A stretch of 64,000 nt of DNA from Pedobacter punctiformis (GCF_027213715.1 NZ_JAPWGM010000001.1:124001-188000); one strand, 5' to 3'. Positions 28,166 through 37,449 are shown, counted from the first letter of the stretch. A program made the numbers and translations. Notes: generated by a model from the sequence alone, not told the origin.

Positions 28166-28178
28166 CAGAAAAAAGATT

Positions 28179-28910
28179 TTGAGTACAGAAAATCCAAAGT
28201 TTAAAGATTTCGATTTTGCCGGGGGCGAACTTATATTAATCAACAAGCCTTACAAGTGGACCTCATTTGATGTGGTTGGCAAAATCCGTAATTCTTTAAA
28301 ACCACAAAAACTTAAAGTTGGTCATGCGGGCACGTTAGATCCGCTTGCCACAGGTTTACTCATCATTTGCACCGGCAAACTGACCAAGCAAATTGATACT
28401 TTCCAGGCCGAAGAAAAGGAATATACCGGAACGATGATTTTGGGTGCTACTACCCCATCATTTGATATGGAAACTGAAGTAGATTCAACTTTCGACATTA
28501 GCCACATTACCGAAGAGCAAGTTTATGCAGCTACAGCACCTTTTATTGGTGATATAGAGCAATACCCACCAGCCCACTCTGCAGTGAAAATTAATGGTGA
28601 ACGGTTATATGTTAAAGCCAGATTAGGTGAAGAAGTAGAACTCAGGAAGCGTTTTGTTAATGTGCCTGAATTTGAAATTACCAGAATTGAGTTACCTGAA
28701 ATTGACTTCAGAATTGTCTGCAGCAAAGGCACGTACATCCGTTCGCTAATTTCTGACTTTGGAAAACAACTCAATAACGGCGCTTATTTATCAAAACTTA
28801 CACGTACCCGCAGCGGAAACTTTTTGCTCTCTAATGCATTTGAGGTTTTAGAACTCGTTGATTATATTCGCAGTAAGAAAGAAGAAGCAAAAGCAGCAAC
28901 GCAGGTATGA
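28179..28910 (+). CDS. truB: tRNA pseudouridine(55) synthase
   Basis: Forms pseudouridine 55 in the T-loop of tRNAs. The 243-residue protein has NKPYKWTSFDVV (22-33) and the catalytic-Asp motif GHAGTLDPLATGLL with D54, plus the KxxGxRLY-type stretch (KINGERLYVKAR about 133-144) and CSKGTYIRSL (about 181-190). Start is TTG at 28179; the promoter box just upstream rules out a longer N-terminus. No PUA domain, in line with short bacterial TruB. It overlaps the next gene by 4 nt (ATGA). Confidence 0.95.
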   Translation: MSTENPKFKDFDFAGGELILINKPYKWTSFDVVGKIRNSLKPQKLKVGHAGTLDPLATGLLIICTGKLTKQIDTFQAEEKEYTGTMILGATTPSFDMETEVDSTFDISHITEEQVYAATAPFIGDIEQYPPAHSAVKINGERLYVKARLGEEVELRKRFVNVPEFEITRIELPEIDFRIVCSKGTYIRSLISDFGKQLNNGAYLSKLTRTRSGNFLLSNAFEVLELVDYIRSKKEEAKAATQV

Positions 28911-29770
28911 ACCACGTTAAAAACAGAAACACCCGTTATATAAAAGATTTTTTTCTGATTACTGCCGGCATTACTTCTGCCTGTTTTGGTTTGAAAAGTT
29001 TTTTAATGCCCAATCATTTTATTGATGGCGGGGTTACCGGTATTTCTCTTTTAATCAGTACGTTAACAAAATTTGAGCTTTCTTACTTAATTATCATTAT
29101 CAATGTTCCATTCGTAATTTTAGGCTATAAACAAATTGGTAAAGGTTTTGCCATTAAAACTGCTGTAGCAATAGTGGCCCTTTCCATCGCCCTCTTTACA
29201 TTACCTTTTCAGCCCATTACGCATGATAAATTGTTAATCGCTTTTTTCGGTGGTTTCTTTTTAGGTGGTGGCATTGGCTTAGCCATGCGTGGTGGCTGTG
29301 TAATTGATGGTACCGAGGTTTTGGCGCTTTACATCAGCAGAAACAGCCCACTCACGGTTGGAAACATTATCCTGATTTTAAACATTATTATTTTTGGCTT
29401 TGCAGCCATCTTTTTAAACATTGAAACGGCCCTTTATGCAATTTTAACTTATTTATCGGCCTCTAATACCATCGATTTTATTGTAAACGGTTTAGAACAA
29501 TATACTGGCGTGACTATTATTTCTGAAAAGAAAGATGAAATCCGTGAATTTATCATCCATGAAATGAGACGTGGTGTGACCATTTATAAAGGCGAAGGCG
29601 GTTACGGCGAAAAGAAAGATATAGACATTCTTTACACTGTTGTAACCAAACTGGAAATGAGCAAATTGCAAAGCATGATCAGGCAAATTGACAGCGATGC
29701 ATTTGTAATTCAGCAGCAAATAGCAGATTTAAAGGGCGGCGTTGTAAAAAGACAAAGTACCCTGCATTAA
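28907..29770 (+). CDS. YitT family membrane protein with DUF2179 domain
   Basis: 287 residues: about six membrane helices (roughly 12-200) in the YitT/DUF161 fold with the glycine-rich GGFFLGGGIGLAMRGGCVIDGTE segment (about 119-141, quoted in part), then a C-terminal DUF2179 domain (about 210-275), a small soluble domain of ACT-like size. Role unknown; transport is suspected. The ATGA overlap with truB makes it part of that operon, which seems to be chance coupling in function. Confidence 0.87.
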   Translation: MNHVKNRNTRYIKDFFLITAGITSACFGLKSFLMPNHFIDGGVTGISLLISTLTKFELSYLIIIINVPFVILGYKQIGKGFAIKTAVAIVALSIALFTLPFQPITHDKLLIAFFGGFFLGGGIGLAMRGGCVIDGTEVLALYISRNSPLTVGNIILILNIIIFGFAAIFLNIETALYAILTYLSASNTIDFIVNGLEQYTGVTIISEKKDEIREFIIHEMRRGVTIYKGEGGYGEKKDIDILYTVVTKLEMSKLQSMIRQIDSDAFVIQQQIADLKGGVVKRQSTLH

Positions 29771-29808
29771 CTGCAACATGAACACAATAAAAATTTAACA
29801 TTATTCCC

Positions 29809-30774
29809 TTGAAAATATATAATCATTTATCAGATTTCTCTAAGCTAAATAATGCTGTAGTGACCATTGGAACTTTTGATGGCGTGCATTACGGACATCA
29901 GAAAATTATAAGAAAACTGGTAGAAAAGGCTAAAAATAGCCATGGAGAAAGCGTAATTTTGACTTTTTTCCCTCATCCAAGAATGATTATTGATCCTGAA
30001 AATCAGGATTTAAAAATGATCAATACCATAAATGAAAAAGCAAAGATTTTAGAGGGCCTGGGCGTAGATCATTTAATTATTACTCCTTTTACAAGAGATT
30101 TCTCAAACCTGTCTCCGCAAGATTATATCAAAAACATTCTTGTGGACACTATTGGTACGAAACACATTATTATTGGTTATGATCATCGTTTTGGAAAAGA
30201 CAGGTCTGGTAACCTCACGGACTTAAAAAGTGCCGGCCAGCATTACGGTTTTGATGTGGAAGAAATTGCTGAACAAGACATTCATGATGTTGCCGTAAGT
30301 TCTACCAAAATCCGTCATTCACTTTTAGAGGGCAATGTAAGTTTGGCAGCAGATTACCTTGGTTATGCTTTTTCAATATTTGGCCGGGTAATTAAAGGCG
30401 ATAAAATCGGAAGAACAATTGGTTTTCCAACCGCTAATATTTTCGTGGAAGAAACTTACAAACTTATTCCTGGAGATGGTATTTATGCCGTAACCGTAGA
30501 AATGAGTCAGCTTGAAGATAAAGATAGTCTTCCGGAGTATAAAACGTACAAAGGCATGGCTTACATTGGTCAGCGTCCAACTATAAACGGTATGACCAGA
30601 AATATTGAAGTCAACATTTTTGATTTTAATCAGGAAATTTATGGGCAGGATATTAAGATGAATTTCTTAAAGTTCTTACGCCATGATGTAAAATTTACGG
30701 GCTTAGAGGCTTTGAAAATTCAATTGCAACAGGATAAAGAAGATACTTTAACTTATTTTAAATCATTGTCATAA
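29809..30774 (+). CDS. ribF: Bifunctional riboflavin kinase / FAD synthetase
   Basis: Makes FMN then FAD from riboflavin. The 321-residue protein has the N-terminal FAD synthetase nucleotidyl-transferase domain (GTFDGVHYGHQ about 22-32, a class-I-tRNA-synthetase-like HxGH signature; FFPHPR about 53-58; GYDHRFGKDRSG about 123-134) and the C-terminal riboflavin kinase domain (RTIGFPTANI about 204-213 and the R-GMAYIG region). Start TTG at 29809 gives MKIYNHLSDF, the usual N-terminus in this group. It sits 38 nt after yitT in the same direction. Confidence 0.95.
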   Translation: MKIYNHLSDFSKLNNAVVTIGTFDGVHYGHQKIIRKLVEKAKNSHGESVILTFFPHPRMIIDPENQDLKMINTINEKAKILEGLGVDHLIITPFTRDFSNLSPQDYIKNILVDTIGTKHIIIGYDHRFGKDRSGNLTDLKSAGQHYGFDVEEIAEQDIHDVAVSSTKIRHSLLEGNVSLAADYLGYAFSIFGRVIKGDKIGRTIGFPTANIFVEETYKLIPGDGIYAVTVEMSQLEDKDSLPEYKTYKGMAYIGQRPTINGMTRNIEVNIFDFNQEIYGQDIKMNFLKFLRHDVKFTGLEALKIQLQQDKEDTLTYFKSLS

Positions 30775-30833
30775 AATAGACTTAATCCATTTTCCACTTC
30801 CAAAAAAGCCTTATTTTCGTTATATTTACGGCA

Positions 30834-31187
30834 ATGAGGCTTTTTTACATTACACTTCTTTTTTTATTTTCAGTTACTTTTGCAAGCACCGCATCGCAGA
30901 AAATAGAAGTTAATACTCCAAATAAAAGCTTTAGGTCAAGCATTGTTTCTAATCATTTTCAGGTAAAATTTAAGACTAATATTTGGCAGGAGAACGAAAC
31001 ACTGCAAAAAGATTTCATTTCAAATAATACCTTAAAAACATTAAGCAGCTCTTTTGTTCTGCTGCTTTTCTTTTTTTTTATTTTATCAAGGAATGCCCGC
31101 TCCCATACTAAAACGATAATCAAAAGATTAAAATATAAGTATTGGTGTGTATTTAAAATGCTGTATCCGAAACATTTTTTCTGGTAA
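30834..31187 (+). CDS. Hypothetical membrane or exported protein
   Basis: 117 residues with an N-terminal signal-like segment (about 2-20, ending AST-A-S), a polar middle, a second strongly hydrophobic helix (about 73-86) and a basic tail rich in Lys, Tyr and Trp. TATTTTCG at 30812-30819 is a plausible -7 box shortly before the ATG, which supports transcription. No family recognised; a TM with a positive tail suggests an inner-membrane protein with the C-terminus in the cytosol. It might also be a decayed gene. Confidence 0.5.
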   Translation: MRLFYITLLFLFSVTFASTASQKIEVNTPNKSFRSSIVSNHFQVKFKTNIWQENETLQKDFISNNTLKTLSSSFVLLLFFFFILSRNARSHTKTIIKRLKYKYWCVFKMLYPKHFFW

Positions 31188-31305
31188 GTTGTAGATTGAT
31201 TTAAAATTTCGTTTTGCTGATTTCAGCATTTTTTAAGTTCTGAATAAGCTTCGGAACAGTGTAAGCGACTCCTGATTATTTACTTTACCTTTTTATTTTT
31301 CATAA

Positions 31306-33519
31306 ATGCATTTACCACCTTTAATTTCCGATTTAGGTTTAATTCTTGCCTCTGCCGGAATAACCACTCTTATATTTAAAAAAATTAAACAGCCACTGGT
31401 ACTGGGTTACATCATTGCCGGTTTGTTAGTTGGCCCCTATTTAGATTTTTTACCAACCGTTACAGATAGAAAAAGTATTGATATATGGGGCGAAATTGGT
31501 GTAATCTTTCTTCTTTTTAGCTTAGGTCTTGAATTTAGTTTTAAAAAATTAGTCAAGGTTGGAGGTGCCGCTTCCATAACCGCCATTGTAAAAGTGCTTT
31601 TTGTTTTAGGAACAGGTTACCTGGTAGGAAAACTGATGGACTGGTCTGATATGAACAGTTTATTTCTGGGCGGTATATTATCCATTTCCTCTACAATGAT
31701 TACCATTAAAGCATTTGAAGAACTTGGTATAAAGCATAAGAAATTTGCAGGTTTAGTTTTCGGGGTGCTTATTGTAGAAGATTTAGTAGCCATTTTACTA
31801 CTCGTTTTGTTCTCTACAGTTGCCGTAAGCCAGCAATCAGCAGGCCCGGAGATGCTTCAATCCATTTTAAAATTAGGTTTTTTCTTAATTTTATGGTTTT
31901 TAGGTGGTATATTTTTAATCCCGTCGTTTCTTAAAGCCACAAAAAAACTGATGAATGATGAAACCATGCTCGTGGTATCATTAGCACTTTGTCTTATCAT
32001 GGTAATCCTAGCCGATAAAGTCGGTTTTTCTGCTGCATTGGGTGCATTTATTATGGGTTCAATTTTAGCCGAAACTACCCAGGCGGAAAGAATTGAGCAT
32101 TTAACAAAATCGGTAAAAGATTTATTCTCTGCTATTTTCTTTGTTTCGGTAGGTATGCTGATCGATCCATCCATGCTGGTTAAATATGCCGGTCCAATTA
32201 TTATCGTTACACTGGTTATTATTGTAGGTAAAATACTCAGTACCATATTAGGTGCATTACTTTCAGGGCAGCCTTTAAAAACCTCCGTGCAGGCCGGTAT
32301 GAGTTTGGCTCAGATTGGGGAGTTCTCTTTTATCATCGCTTCTTTAGGTTTATCTTTAAAAGTTACAAGCGATTTTTTATACCCTATTGCGGTGGCCGCA
32401 GCTGCAATTACGACTTTTACCACCCCCTACCTGATCAAACTTTCGGAACCGTTTTATAATCTTCTGATTAAAATTTTACCAAAAAAATGGCAGGATGGAA
32501 TCGACAGGTACAGTTCAAGTACAGAAGGCATTACCAAACTAAGCGACTGGCGGATTTTACTAAAATCTTATGCATTTAATACCATCATCCACTCAGTAAT
32601 TATCATTGCAGTTATCTTTTTAGCTTATCGCTTTATTCAGCCCTTTATGGCTAAACATGTCTCAAGCGAATTAAGCTCTACCCTTATAAGTGTCATTATC
32701 TCCTTCATTTTAATGGCGCCATTTTTATGGGCATTATCCATCAGAAGAATTCAAAAAACTGCGTATTCGCATCTTTGGCTTAATAAAAAATATACCCGTG
32801 GCCCTTTAATTGCCATTGAATTTTTCAGAATTGCACTAGGAGTATTTTTTGTAGGTTTTTTAATGTACAAGTTTTTTGACACCTGGATTGCAGCAGGAAT
32901 TGCACTTGTTTTAATTGTGCTGGTGATGATTGTATTTTCCAGAAAACTTCAATCTTTTTATAATAAATTGGAAAAACGTTTCATTTTGAACTTAAATGCA
33001 CGTGAAAACCAGAAACCTGATATTTTACCCTGGGATACCCACTTAACAGAAATAATGGTTTCGCCTGAATCTGAGGTTGTAGGCAAAACACTTTCAGAAC
33101 TTATGATCAGGGAAAAGTTTGGGGTTAATATTGCCATGATAGAAAGGGGTAAAATAACGATCCCAACGCCCGGACGTGAAGAAAGATTGTATCCAAATGA
33201 TAAATTATTATTAATTGGGGCAGATGATCAGCTTGCTGGGGTTAAAAACCTGCTGGAAGTAGACTTACCAGAGATTGAAGCTGAAAGCAATTTCCCGGAT
33301 AAGGAAATGACCTTACAAAAAGTTGTAATCAATACCGAATCTCCTGTATATGGCTTAAGCATCAGAAATGCCGGAATCAGAGAGAAAGCACAAGCATTAG
33401 TTGTGGGTATTGAAAGAGGGACTGACCGCATCTTAAATCCTTCATCAGACTTTATTTTTGATAATGGCGATGTAATCTGGATTGTAGGAAACAGTAAAAA
33501 AATTAAAGAGGTTATTTAA
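31306..33519 (+). CDS. Monovalent cation:proton antiporter (CPA2/KefB-like) with two TrkA_C domains
   Basis: Inner-membrane K+ or Na+/H+ antiporter, 737 residues. About 12-13 helices cover residues 5-550, the first half matching the Na_H_Exchanger domain (LGYIIAGLLVGP about 33-44, FSLGLEFSFKKL about 73-84, AALGAFIMGSILAET about 246-260). The cytosolic tail holds two copies of the TrkA_C (RCK_C) domain, near 575-645 and 662-735, without the NAD-binding RCK_N domain seen in KefB/KefC, so regulation by NADH or glutathione adducts is not expected. Extra helices (about 420-550) lie between the antiporter core and the tail. Ion specificity unknown. Confidence 0.88.
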   Translation: MHLPPLISDLGLILASAGITTLIFKKIKQPLVLGYIIAGLLVGPYLDFLPTVTDRKSIDIWGEIGVIFLLFSLGLEFSFKKLVKVGGAASITAIVKVLFVLGTGYLVGKLMDWSDMNSLFLGGILSISSTMITIKAFEELGIKHKKFAGLVFGVLIVEDLVAILLLVLFSTVAVSQQSAGPEMLQSILKLGFFLILWFLGGIFLIPSFLKATKKLMNDETMLVVSLALCLIMVILADKVGFSAALGAFIMGSILAETTQAERIEHLTKSVKDLFSAIFFVSVGMLIDPSMLVKYAGPIIIVTLVIIVGKILSTILGALLSGQPLKTSVQAGMSLAQIGEFSFIIASLGLSLKVTSDFLYPIAVAAAAITTFTTPYLIKLSEPFYNLLIKILPKKWQDGIDRYSSSTEGITKLSDWRILLKSYAFNTIIHSVIIIAVIFLAYRFIQPFMAKHVSSELSSTLISVIISFILMAPFLWALSIRRIQKTAYSHLWLNKKYTRGPLIAIEFFRIALGVFFVGFLMYKFFDTWIAAGIALVLIVLVMIVFSRKLQSFYNKLEKRFILNLNARENQKPDILPWDTHLTEIMVSPESEVVGKTLSELMIREKFGVNIAMIERGKITIPTPGREERLYPNDKLLLIGADDQLAGVKNLLEVDLPEIEAESNFPDKEMTLQKVVINTESPVYGLSIRNAGIREKAQALVVGIERGTDRILNPSSDFIFDNGDVIWIVGNSKKIKEVI

Positions 33520-33610
33520 TTACCATCTGGCTACAATAAACCCGTCAAAATATACTGACCATCATTTCCGGTTTTATTTTTTCCTGAAAATTTATAGCTA
33601 AATTATAACA

Positions 33611-33645
33611 CGTCAACTATTAACACATAAATAGTTGGCGTTTCT
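33611..33645 (+). terminator. Hairpin terminator after the antiporter gene
   Basis: CGTCAACTATT (33611-33621) pairs with AATAGTTGGCG (33630-33640) with one G-T pair, then TTTCT. A modest terminator. Confidence 0.6.
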
Positions 33646-33665
33646 ATGTCAGATCATTGATACTT

Positions 33666-33694
33666 TTGACTAAGAACTAAAAATCATATATTCG
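33666..33694 (+). promoter_or_regulatory. Promoter before the DUF2157-like gene
   Basis: TTG at 33666-33668 and TATATTCG at 33687-33694 with an 18-bp spacer; 15 bp before the ATG. Confidence 0.45.
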
Positions 33695-33709
33695 TATTCA
33701 ACGCAAATA

Positions 33710-34744
33710 ATGAAAGTAGACAGAGACAAAAGTGAATTTTTAGATGATGTTATTAATCAATGGCAACAGGAGGGCTTAATTAACGCAGAAACGGGTTCTA
33801 AGCTTAGAAAAAGTTATGAAGCTAAAAACTTCGATTGGTTAAGACTTGCTCAATATGCATTTTGGGTTGCTTTAGCCTGTGGTTTTATCGCTTTGGGCTC
33901 TTTATTGATTGATAATTCGATCCTTAATTATTTAAAAAGGGTTTATAATACGCCAAATATTGTAATTGCCATTGTATCTGCTGGCTTAGCGGCCTGGCTT
34001 TACATTTTAGGTTTCAGACGAAAGAAAAAACTGGCACATTTGAAATTCAGTAATGAGGCTATTGTTTTTTCTGCTATTTTACTAACGGCCAATGCCATTG
34101 CTTATTTTGGTAAAGCTGTTGATAACGGATCTGGCAATTTTTCTATCCTTATCCTGATTTCTGTTTTTATTTATGGGGCTTTGGGCTATATTTTCAATTC
34201 CAGACTGATTTGGATTTTCGCATTAATTTCTTTAGGTGCCTGGTTCGGTACAGAAACAGGTTATTTAAGCCGTTGGAATTATTATTTCCTCGGCATGAAC
34301 TATCCTTTAAGGTTTGTCGTTTTTGGGGCGGTATTAACAGCTGCATCCTTTATTATGAAAGGTTTTACTAAAACACAGCATTTTTTCCAGGTTACTTATA
34401 TAGCCGGGATGGTTTACCTGTTTGTTTCATTGTGGGCTCTTTCTGTATTTGGAAATTTTGCCAGCCTCGAGGAATGGTATGCGGTAAGGCAGTTGAGCTT
34501 ATTTTACTGGGCTCTAATTTCTGCAACAGTTTGCGTAGCAAGTACTTTATTCGGGCTTAAATACCATGATGATATTGCCCGTGAGTTTGGCATTACTTTC
34601 CTGTTTATAAATCTGTATACCCGGTATTTCGAATATTTTTGGGATAGTTGGCATAAGGCTCTTTTCTTTGCCGTATTGGCTGCATCATTTTGGTTAATTG
34701 GTAGAAAGGCAGAAAAGATTTGGAATGTGGAATTTCTGAAATAA
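33710..34744 (+). CDS. Polytopic membrane protein, DUF2157-like
   Basis: 344 residues. A charged cytosolic N-terminus (1-45, helical, with WQQEGLINAETGSKLRKSYE like the start of DUF2157 proteins) is followed by about nine or ten hydrophobic helices. The Arg/Lys-rich loop FRRKKKLAHLK sits near 104-114. Function unknown. It is a single gene with its own promoter and a hairpin after it. Confidence 0.7.
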   Translation: MKVDRDKSEFLDDVINQWQQEGLINAETGSKLRKSYEAKNFDWLRLAQYAFWVALACGFIALGSLLIDNSILNYLKRVYNTPNIVIAIVSAGLAAWLYILGFRRKKKLAHLKFSNEAIVFSAILLTANAIAYFGKAVDNGSGNFSILILISVFIYGALGYIFNSRLIWIFALISLGAWFGTETGYLSRWNYYFLGMNYPLRFVVFGAVLTAASFIMKGFTKTQHFFQVTYIAGMVYLFVSLWALSVFGNFASLEEWYAVRQLSLFYWALISATVCVASTLFGLKYHDDIAREFGITFLFINLYTRYFEYFWDSWHKALFFAVLAASFWLIGRKAEKIWNVEFLK

Positions 34745-34777
34745 AGAAATCAGCCGGGATATTTTAGAAGAATTAAA

Positions 34778-34806
34778 AATACGGCTGAATAAATGCCAGC
34801 CGTATT
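34778..34806. terminator. Hairpin after the DUF2157-like gene
   Basis: Perfect 10-bp stem AATACGGCTG / CAGCCGTATT (34778-34787 and 34797-34806) with a 9-nt loop, 34 nt after the stop. There is no long T-run, so termination strength is uncertain. The rest of 34807-34978 shows nothing I can name. Confidence 0.55.
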
Positions 34807-34978
34807 GACAATTGAAACCTCTCCCACCACTACCAGATGTGCTCCTTATACACAACCCGCTATTCAGAATCTCCTCATGATATTGTAATCATTGATCAGA
34901 TCATAAATGCATGACAATAAATCACAATATAGAGATAAAAAAATAAGTCTGAAAATATTTAATTACTTTCCATAAAAA

Positions 34979-35007
34979 AGTCCGGACTGTTTAAAACCGG
35001 ACCTTTT
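34979..35007 (-). terminator. Terminator after gpsA
   Basis: AGTCCGG (34979-34985) pairs with CCGGACC (34997-35003, one mismatch at the end), with A-run on the left giving T-run on the minus strand. Confidence 0.75.
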
Positions 35008-35017
35008 ATTTATGTTA

Positions 35018-36016
35018 TTAATTGAGCTTTTCCGCCAGCATTTTCATTTCAATGTGAGGTGACCGGTTGTTGTATAAAACGTTATACACTGCTGTGCAAA
35101 TCGGCATGTTTACCTCAAATATTTCATTTTTGATATGCATACACTTAGCCGCATAATAACCTTCTGCAATCATATTCATTTCCAGTTGTGCAGATTTTAC
35201 GGTATAGCCCTTACCAACCATGTTTCCAAAGGTTCTGTTACGGCTAAATTGTGAGTAGGCTGTAACCAAAAGATCACCCAGATAAGCAGATTCTTTTATA
35301 TCACGGTTAATGGGATGCACAGCATCAACAAAACGTTTAATTTCTCTGATGGCGTTACTAATCAGCACTGCCTGGAAATTATCTCCATAACCGATACCAT
35401 GACAGATACCGCTCGCAACAGCATAAATATTCTTTAAAACCGCTGCATACTCTGTTCCAAAAATGTCGTCAGATACATTTGTTTTAATATAGCGGGTATT
35501 TAAAAAAGAGGCAAAAACACCTGCCTTTTCAACATCAGTACAGGCGATAGTTAAATAAGAAAGCTTTTCAAGCGCAACCTCTTCTGCATGGCAGGGCCCG
35601 CTCACTACCAAAATATCGTCATAAGGAATTGCATATTTTTCGTGCAAAAATTCACCCACAATCAGGTTATCTTCAGGTACAATTCCTTTAATGGCAGATA
35701 TAATTTTCTTTCCTTTTAAATCGTCAGGACTAATACCCTCCAGGCTTGATTTTAAAAATGCAGCAGGAACGTTTAAAATAATATATTCAGCAGCTTTTAT
35801 GATGCAGTTAATATCTGACGAAATATTTTCTCCGGCTAATTTAAGTTCCACCGAACTGATGTAATGTGGATTATGCTTAAATTTTTTAATGTGTTCTATG
35901 GCTTCAGCATTTCGCATCCACCAGTAAATTTCTTTTTCAGATAAATTATCTGATAACATTTTTACAATGGCAGTCGCCCAGCTTCCGCCCCCTATCATCG
36001 CTATTTTAGGTACCAT
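35018..36016 (-). CDS. gpsA: Glycerol-3-phosphate dehydrogenase [NAD(P)+]
   Basis: Reduces dihydroxyacetone phosphate to sn-glycerol 3-phosphate for phospholipids. From the ATG at 36016 the protein is 332 residues with the Rossmann motif MIGGGSWATAI at 7-17, the SGPCHAEEVA substrate region (about 140-149) and the NIYAVASGICHGIGYGDN motif with the catalytic Lys just before it. A longer reading frame exists to 36061 but it would run through the terminator of the preceding operon, so the ATG is preferred. Length fits the family. Confidence 0.93.
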   Translation of the reverse strand: MVPKIAMIGGGSWATAIVKMLSDNLSEKEIYWWMRNAEAIEHIKKFKHNPHYISSVELKLAGENISSDINCIIKAAEYIILNVPAAFLKSSLEGISPDDLKGKKIISAIKGIVPEDNLIVGEFLHEKYAIPYDDILVVSGPCHAEEVALEKLSYLTIACTDVEKAGVFASFLNTRYIKTNVSDDIFGTEYAAVLKNIYAVASGICHGIGYGDNFQAVLISNAIREIKRFVDAVHPINRDIKESAYLGDLLVTAYSQFSRNRTFGNMVGKGYTVKSAQLEMNMIAEGYYAAKCMHIKNEIFEVNMPICTAVYNVLYNNRSPHIEMKMLAEKLN

Positions 36017-36032
36017 GTTTATAAAATAAAAA

Positions 36033-36058
36033 TCCCGGCTTAAAGTTTTAAACCGGGA
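36033..36058 (-). terminator. Terminator of the TolC/membrane-fusion-protein operon
   Basis: TCCCGG (36033-36038) pairs with CCGGGA (36053-36058) and the stem extends through the TTAAA/TTTAA segments with one unpaired base; A-rich on the left so it yields T-run on the minus strand. It lies between the efflux pair and gpsA. Confidence 0.8.
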
Positions 36059-36089
36059 CAATTTAATTATTAAATATCGTTATCTGACC

Positions 36090-37424
36090 TTACTTTTTAG
36101 CGTCTTTGCTAAATAATTGGTCTTTAGAGGTTTTCTCTACAATCATTCCGTCTTTCAATTTATTTTGAATGGCCGAATATGGCCCGGTTACAATTTCCTG
36201 ACCTGCTTTAATTCCTGATTTCACAATAATGAACTGATCATTCTGGATGCCGGTTGTAACTTCAACCTTTTTAACCTTTTTATCTGTATTGTAAACGTAA
36301 ACGTATTGTTTAACTTTTTTATCAGTTAATTTAGATTTTTGTTTATCGCTATTTTCCTGATTGCCTTCGCCACCGCTGCTTGCGGCAGCTTTATTCTCAG
36401 TAAATACGGCCTGAATCGGAACGGCCAAACCGTTTAATGATTCACTTTCAATATCTACTGTTGCTGACATTCCGGGACGGAAGATGGATTGTTGTTTACC
36501 AGCTAGTTCTTCTGTGATTCTAATTTTTACAGAGAAGTTAGTTACCTGATCTACCGATGTAGAAGTTGTAGTACCAACAGCTGTTGATGAACTGGCAATT
36601 TCAGTAACTACACCTCTAAATTTACGGTCAGAAAACGCATCTACTTCTATATTCGATTTATCTCCAACTTTTACGCGGGTAATGTCATTTTCGTTTACAT
36701 CAACATTAACTTCCATCGATGAAAGGTTTGAAATACGCATAATCTCTGTACCTGCCATTTGCGAAGTACCTAAAATACGATCGCCTAATTCGATAGATAA
36801 TTTTGAAACCACCCCATCAACCGGAGCATAAATAGTTGTTTTAGCTAAGTTTGCACCTGCTTCTTTAACATTTGCACCCGTTTGTTCTAATGTAAACTTT
36901 GCACCGGTTACCCCTTCTTTAGCACTTGCTAAATTGGCTTTAGCGGTTAAGTATGTTGCTTTAGCTGCATCAAACTCAGAGGCAGATATTACTTTCTTAC
37001 TAAACAATTCTACATTACGTTTATAAGTAGCTTCGGCATTTACAAAGTTGGCCTGGTTTTGTATTAATTGTTGTTGAGCTGAAGCAACACTTGCTTTTTG
37101 AGCATTATAGGTTGCAACAGTTCTTTCGTAACCTGATTGCAACACATCTGGTCTAACTTTACAAAGTAATTGTCCGGCTTTAACAACATCGCCTTCTTTC
37201 ACTTTTAATTCAACCACCTCACCAGACACCTCGGAACTTAATTTCACTTCGGTTTCTGGTTGTATCTTACCACTTGCTGTTACCGTTTCTACAACAGTTT
37301 TATCAGATGCTTTTTCTGTTGTTACTTTCTCGGTTTTATCTCCGCCAATAACGCCAGCCATTCTTAATCCAACCAGAATAAGCAGAATAACAACTATGGT
37401 AATAATAATGTGCTTCAGTTTCAT
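36090..37424 (-). CDS. Efflux periplasmic adaptor (HlyD/MacA-type membrane fusion protein)
   Basis: Bridges an inner-membrane pump and a TolC-type duct. The 444-residue protein has one N-terminal anchor (about 5-25), a barrel-sandwich/lipoyl half (EVVELKVKEGDVVKAGQLL about 69-87), a long alpha-hairpin rich in Ala, Lys and Gln (about 95-195), the second lipoyl half (TIYAPVDGVVSKL about 197-209) and beta-barrel and membrane-proximal domains. MacA-like by overall order. The gene follows tolC by 25 nt on the same strand, but no ABC or RND permease is next to it; the operon ends in a terminator. Confidence 0.88.
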   Translation of the reverse strand: MKLKHIIITIVVILLILVGLRMAGVIGGDKTEKVTTEKASDKTVVETVTASGKIQPETEVKLSSEVSGEVVELKVKEGDVVKAGQLLCKVRPDVLQSGYERTVATYNAQKASVASAQQQLIQNQANFVNAEATYKRNVELFSKKVISASEFDAAKATYLTAKANLASAKEGVTGAKFTLEQTGANVKEAGANLAKTTIYAPVDGVVSKLSIELGDRILGTSQMAGTEIMRISNLSSMEVNVDVNENDITRVKVGDKSNIEVDAFSDRKFRGVVTEIASSSTAVGTTTSTSVDQVTNFSVKIRITEELAGKQQSIFRPGMSATVDIESESLNGLAVPIQAVFTENKAAASSGGEGNQENSDKQKSKLTDKKVKQYVYVYNTDKKVKKVEVTTGIQNDQFIIVKSGIKAGQEIVTGPYSAIQNKLKDGMIVEKTSKDQLFSKDAKK

Positions 37425-37449
37425 AATTTATTGTATTGTTTTTGATTTA

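Noticed and set aside
31857..32246. Minus-strand 129-codon frame inside the antiporter gene
   Set aside because: Antisense to a well-supported transmembrane region, which yields hydrophobic antisense products by codon pattern.
36017..36061. N-terminal extension of gpsA
   Set aside because: The extension would be translated from the terminator hairpin of the upstream operon; the ATG at 36016 gives the normal GpsA N-terminus.
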